This document shows, piece after piece, positions 6,076 through 7,098 of a stretch of DNA of 7,098 nucleotides. The stretch spans positions 1 through 7,098 of the forward strand of contig CAYFUF010000050.1 of NCBI GenBank assembly GCA_964346245.1. Direction: 5' to 3'. The stretch's first letter is position 1; every line of letters starts with the position of its first letter. Both the position numbers and the translations under genes were made by a program. The notes beneath the pieces are model-generated. The model was not told the DNA's origin and made no database searches. It saw only the letters and a program-made list of their open reading frames with translations. Source of the stretch: CAYFUF01 sp964346245 (GTDB taxonomy: Bacteria > Bacillota > Clostridia > Tissierellales > Peptoniphilaceae).

Positions 6076-6110
6076 CCTAGCCTCTTCGATATAATCGAAG
6101 GTAGACTAGG
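6076..6110. promoter_or_regulatory. fdhD promoter -10 inside a palindrome
   Basis: TATAAT (6090-6095) is a perfect -10 box with only a weak -35 (CTGCAA, 6068-6073, 16-base spacing). It is centred in the perfect inverted repeat CTTCGAT-ATA-ATCGAAG (6084-6100), flanked by a second matching pair, CCTAG (6076-6080) and CTAGG (6106-6110). This is the expected layout of an operator for a dimeric regulator that represses fdhD, or that activates it in place of a good -35. Confidence 0.5.
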
Positions 6111-6124
6111 CGAATGAGGTTACC

Positions 6125-6898
6125 ATGGATAGAATTAAAGAAGTTAAGATACTTCGAGTACAAGATAATAAAGTGGAGCAGCTGACCGATGAGGTCATCG
6201 AGGAATATCCCCTGACTATCGCTATAAACGGCAGCGACCTGCTTACCCTCCAGTGTTCCCCTCACTGGCTCAAGGAGTTGGCGGTTGGCTACTTGCTGAG
6301 CGAGGGCTTAATTTGTGGCAAGCAGGACATCCTATCCCTAAAGGAGGATTTCTCCAGCAACCGCATCTTTGTGGAAACCGTAAACAAGGAGCTAGTCGCA
6401 GCTCGTTTGAATCGAAAGCCGACGAAGGCAACGGGTGGATCCAGCTCCTTTTCTTCCAGCAAGCTGGACGACTTTATCCTAGAAAGCAGCCTGCAGGTTT
6501 CAGCAGAAATAATCTTTGCCTTTGCCGATTACCTGAGCGGCCGGTCCGACCTCTTTGCTAGGACGGGCGGCGTCCACTCCTCCCTGCTCTGTGACAAGGA
6601 CCAAGTCCTCCTCTTTGCTGATGATGTGGGCCGCCACAATGCGGTCGATAAGATCATCGGCCGGGCAGCCTTGGACGGTATCCCCCTGGATGACAAGATT
6701 TTGGTCTGCTCGGGGCGAATCTCCTCCGAGATGATTTTTAAGGCCTTGAAAAACCGGATACCGGTGGTGGTGTCGAGGTCGGCGCCTATGGCCCCCGCCA
6801 TCGAGACCGCTAGGAAACACCAGGCAACCTTGGTCTGCTTCGTGCGGGGTCGCCGGATGAACATCTATAGCGGTGAAGAGCGGATTCTTCTTCATTGA
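6125..6898 (+). CDS. FdhD-family formate dehydrogenase accessory sulfurtransferase, lacking the loop cysteine
   Basis: FdhD relays sulfur from a cysteine desulfurase to the molybdenum/tungsten bis-MGD cofactor of formate dehydrogenase, in the cytoplasm. The 257-residue length is normal. Conserved blocks are visible: LKELAVGYLLSEGLI (49-63), TGGVHSS (147-153), DDVGRHNAVDKIIG (166-179), CSGRISSEMIFKAL (195-208), SRSAPMAPAIETA (217-229) and FVRGRRMNIYSG (239-250). The odd point is the segment at about 100-112, TKATGGSSSFSSS, where homologues carry the sulfur-carrying cysteine (CxxC in E. coli, TSGCG-like in many anaerobes): here there is none. Other cysteines (C44, C64, C156, C195, C238) lie outside that loop. 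GAGGT (6116-6120) precedes the ATG by four bases. No formate dehydrogenase gene is in the window. The family is certain; the activity is doubtful. Confidence 0.92.
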   Translation: MDRIKEVKILRVQDNKVEQLTDEVIEEYPLTIAINGSDLLTLQCSPHWLKELAVGYLLSEGLICGKQDILSLKEDFSSNRIFVETVNKELVAARLNRKPTKATGGSSSFSSSKLDDFILESSLQVSAEIIFAFADYLSGRSDLFARTGGVHSSLLCDKDQVLLFADDVGRHNAVDKIIGRAALDGIPLDDKILVCSGRISSEMIFKALKNRIPVVVSRSAPMAPAIETARKHQATLVCFVRGRRMNIYSGEERILLH

Positions 6899-6904
6899 AA
6901 AGAC

Positions 6905-6974
6905 TCAAAGACCACCGACTCGCTAGGTCCTCGGAGCTTCGCTCCTGCGGATTCCGCTCATCGGTGGTCTTTGA
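6905..6974. terminator. Large branched hairpin, probable bidirectional terminator
   Basis: A perfect 14-bp stem, TCAAAGACCACCGA (6905-6918) with TCGGTGGTCTTTGA (6961-6974), encloses two smaller hairpins: GGAGC-TTC-GCTCC (6933-6945) and GCGG-ATT-CCGC (6947-6957). It starts seven bases after the fdhD stop. Plus-strand T content after the stem is poor, but the 3' arm itself ends in CTTTGA; on the minus strand the stem is followed by GTCTTTT. It probably ends transcripts from both sides, or it may be a copy of a dispersed palindromic repeat. Confidence 0.6.
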
Positions 6975-6993
6975 TACAGTTGGGTGTGAGTCG

Positions 6994-7098
6994 TCAACTA
7001 CTGGGGTATGGGGTCTCGGTTTGGAGGGCGCGTGGGAGTTGTAGAAGCGCGGGTTTGAGGATGTTAAGGTTGGAAATAGCTTTGGCGTACTTGAGGAA
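6994..7098 (-). CDS. Possible 3' end of a minus-strand gene (partial)
   Basis: On the minus strand a frame is open from the window edge for 34 codons to TGA (6994-6996), reading FLKYAKAISNLNILKPALL and ending in TETPYPSS. Composition and codon use look protein-like, and the large hairpin at 6905-6974 is placed where its terminator would be. A second minus frame is also open here but is rich in Ser and Pro and runs into the hairpin, so I prefer this one. I do not recognise the product, and the start lies outside the window. Confidence 0.35.
   Translation of the reverse strand, partial: FLKYAKAISNLNILKPALLQLPRALQTETPYPSS

Noticed and set aside
6500..6895. Two minus-strand open frames opposite fdhD
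   Set aside because: They are antisense shadows of conserved FdhD sequence with unnatural composition and no RBS.
4723..6898. NTPase, rubrerythrin-like gene and fdhD as one new functional system
   Set aside because: Separate promoters and terminators and no shared binding motif; the link is only proximity and a loose family association.

Overview
The window looks like chromosomal DNA of a low-to-moderate GC anaerobic Firmicute (Bacillota, Clostridia/Tissierellia type). The evidence is AGGAGG-type ribosome binding sites, sigma-A-like promoters, hairpin-plus-T-run terminators, and the gene set itself: Rnf complex remnant, ECF sigma/zf-HC2 anti-sigma pair, single-cysteine peroxiredoxin, rubrerythrin-like ferritin, FdhD. 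I cannot name the genus from sequence alone.

Layout. 1-252: leader with no recognisable gene and one weak promoter candidate. 253-1580: decayed rnfC. A one-base frameshift near its 5' end separates the gene from its own RBS and start, and its 3' end runs in frame into the last codons of rnfD. 1619-1657: terminator. 1737-3144: ECF sigma factor and its overlapping membrane anti-sigma gene. 3207-3656: thioredoxin-fold peroxiredoxin, closed by a strong terminator at 3671-3706. 3717-4506 (minus strand): remnant of a membrane family-2 glycosyltransferase that lacks its N-terminal part and has a frame break plus an inferred deletion in its membrane part. 4507-4722: AT-rich spacer with two perfect inverted repeats. 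4723-5328: COG1618-type P-loop nucleoside-triphosphatase. 5351-5482: structured leader. 5483-5992: rubrerythrin-like diiron protein with its own terminator. 6125-6898: FdhD, with a 7+7 palindrome over its -10 box. 6905-6974: large hairpin between fdhD and what is probably the 3' end of a minus-strand gene running off the window.

The intact genes fit a small redox/oxygen-defence and envelope-stress neighbourhood: sigma/anti-sigma signalling, peroxide reduction, a diiron peroxidase-like protein, and a formate dehydrogenase maturation factor beside an NTPase of a type I associate loosely with cofactor metabolism. Each is an independent short transcription unit rather than one operon. The most notable signals are signs of gene decay (rnfC-rnfD deletion fusion, rnfC frameshift, glycosyltransferase remnant), an FdhD that lacks the expected cysteine in its sulfur-carrier loop, and several palindromes placed exactly on promoters. 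I found no convincing new multi-gene system, CRISPR array, tRNA, rRNA or intact mobile element.
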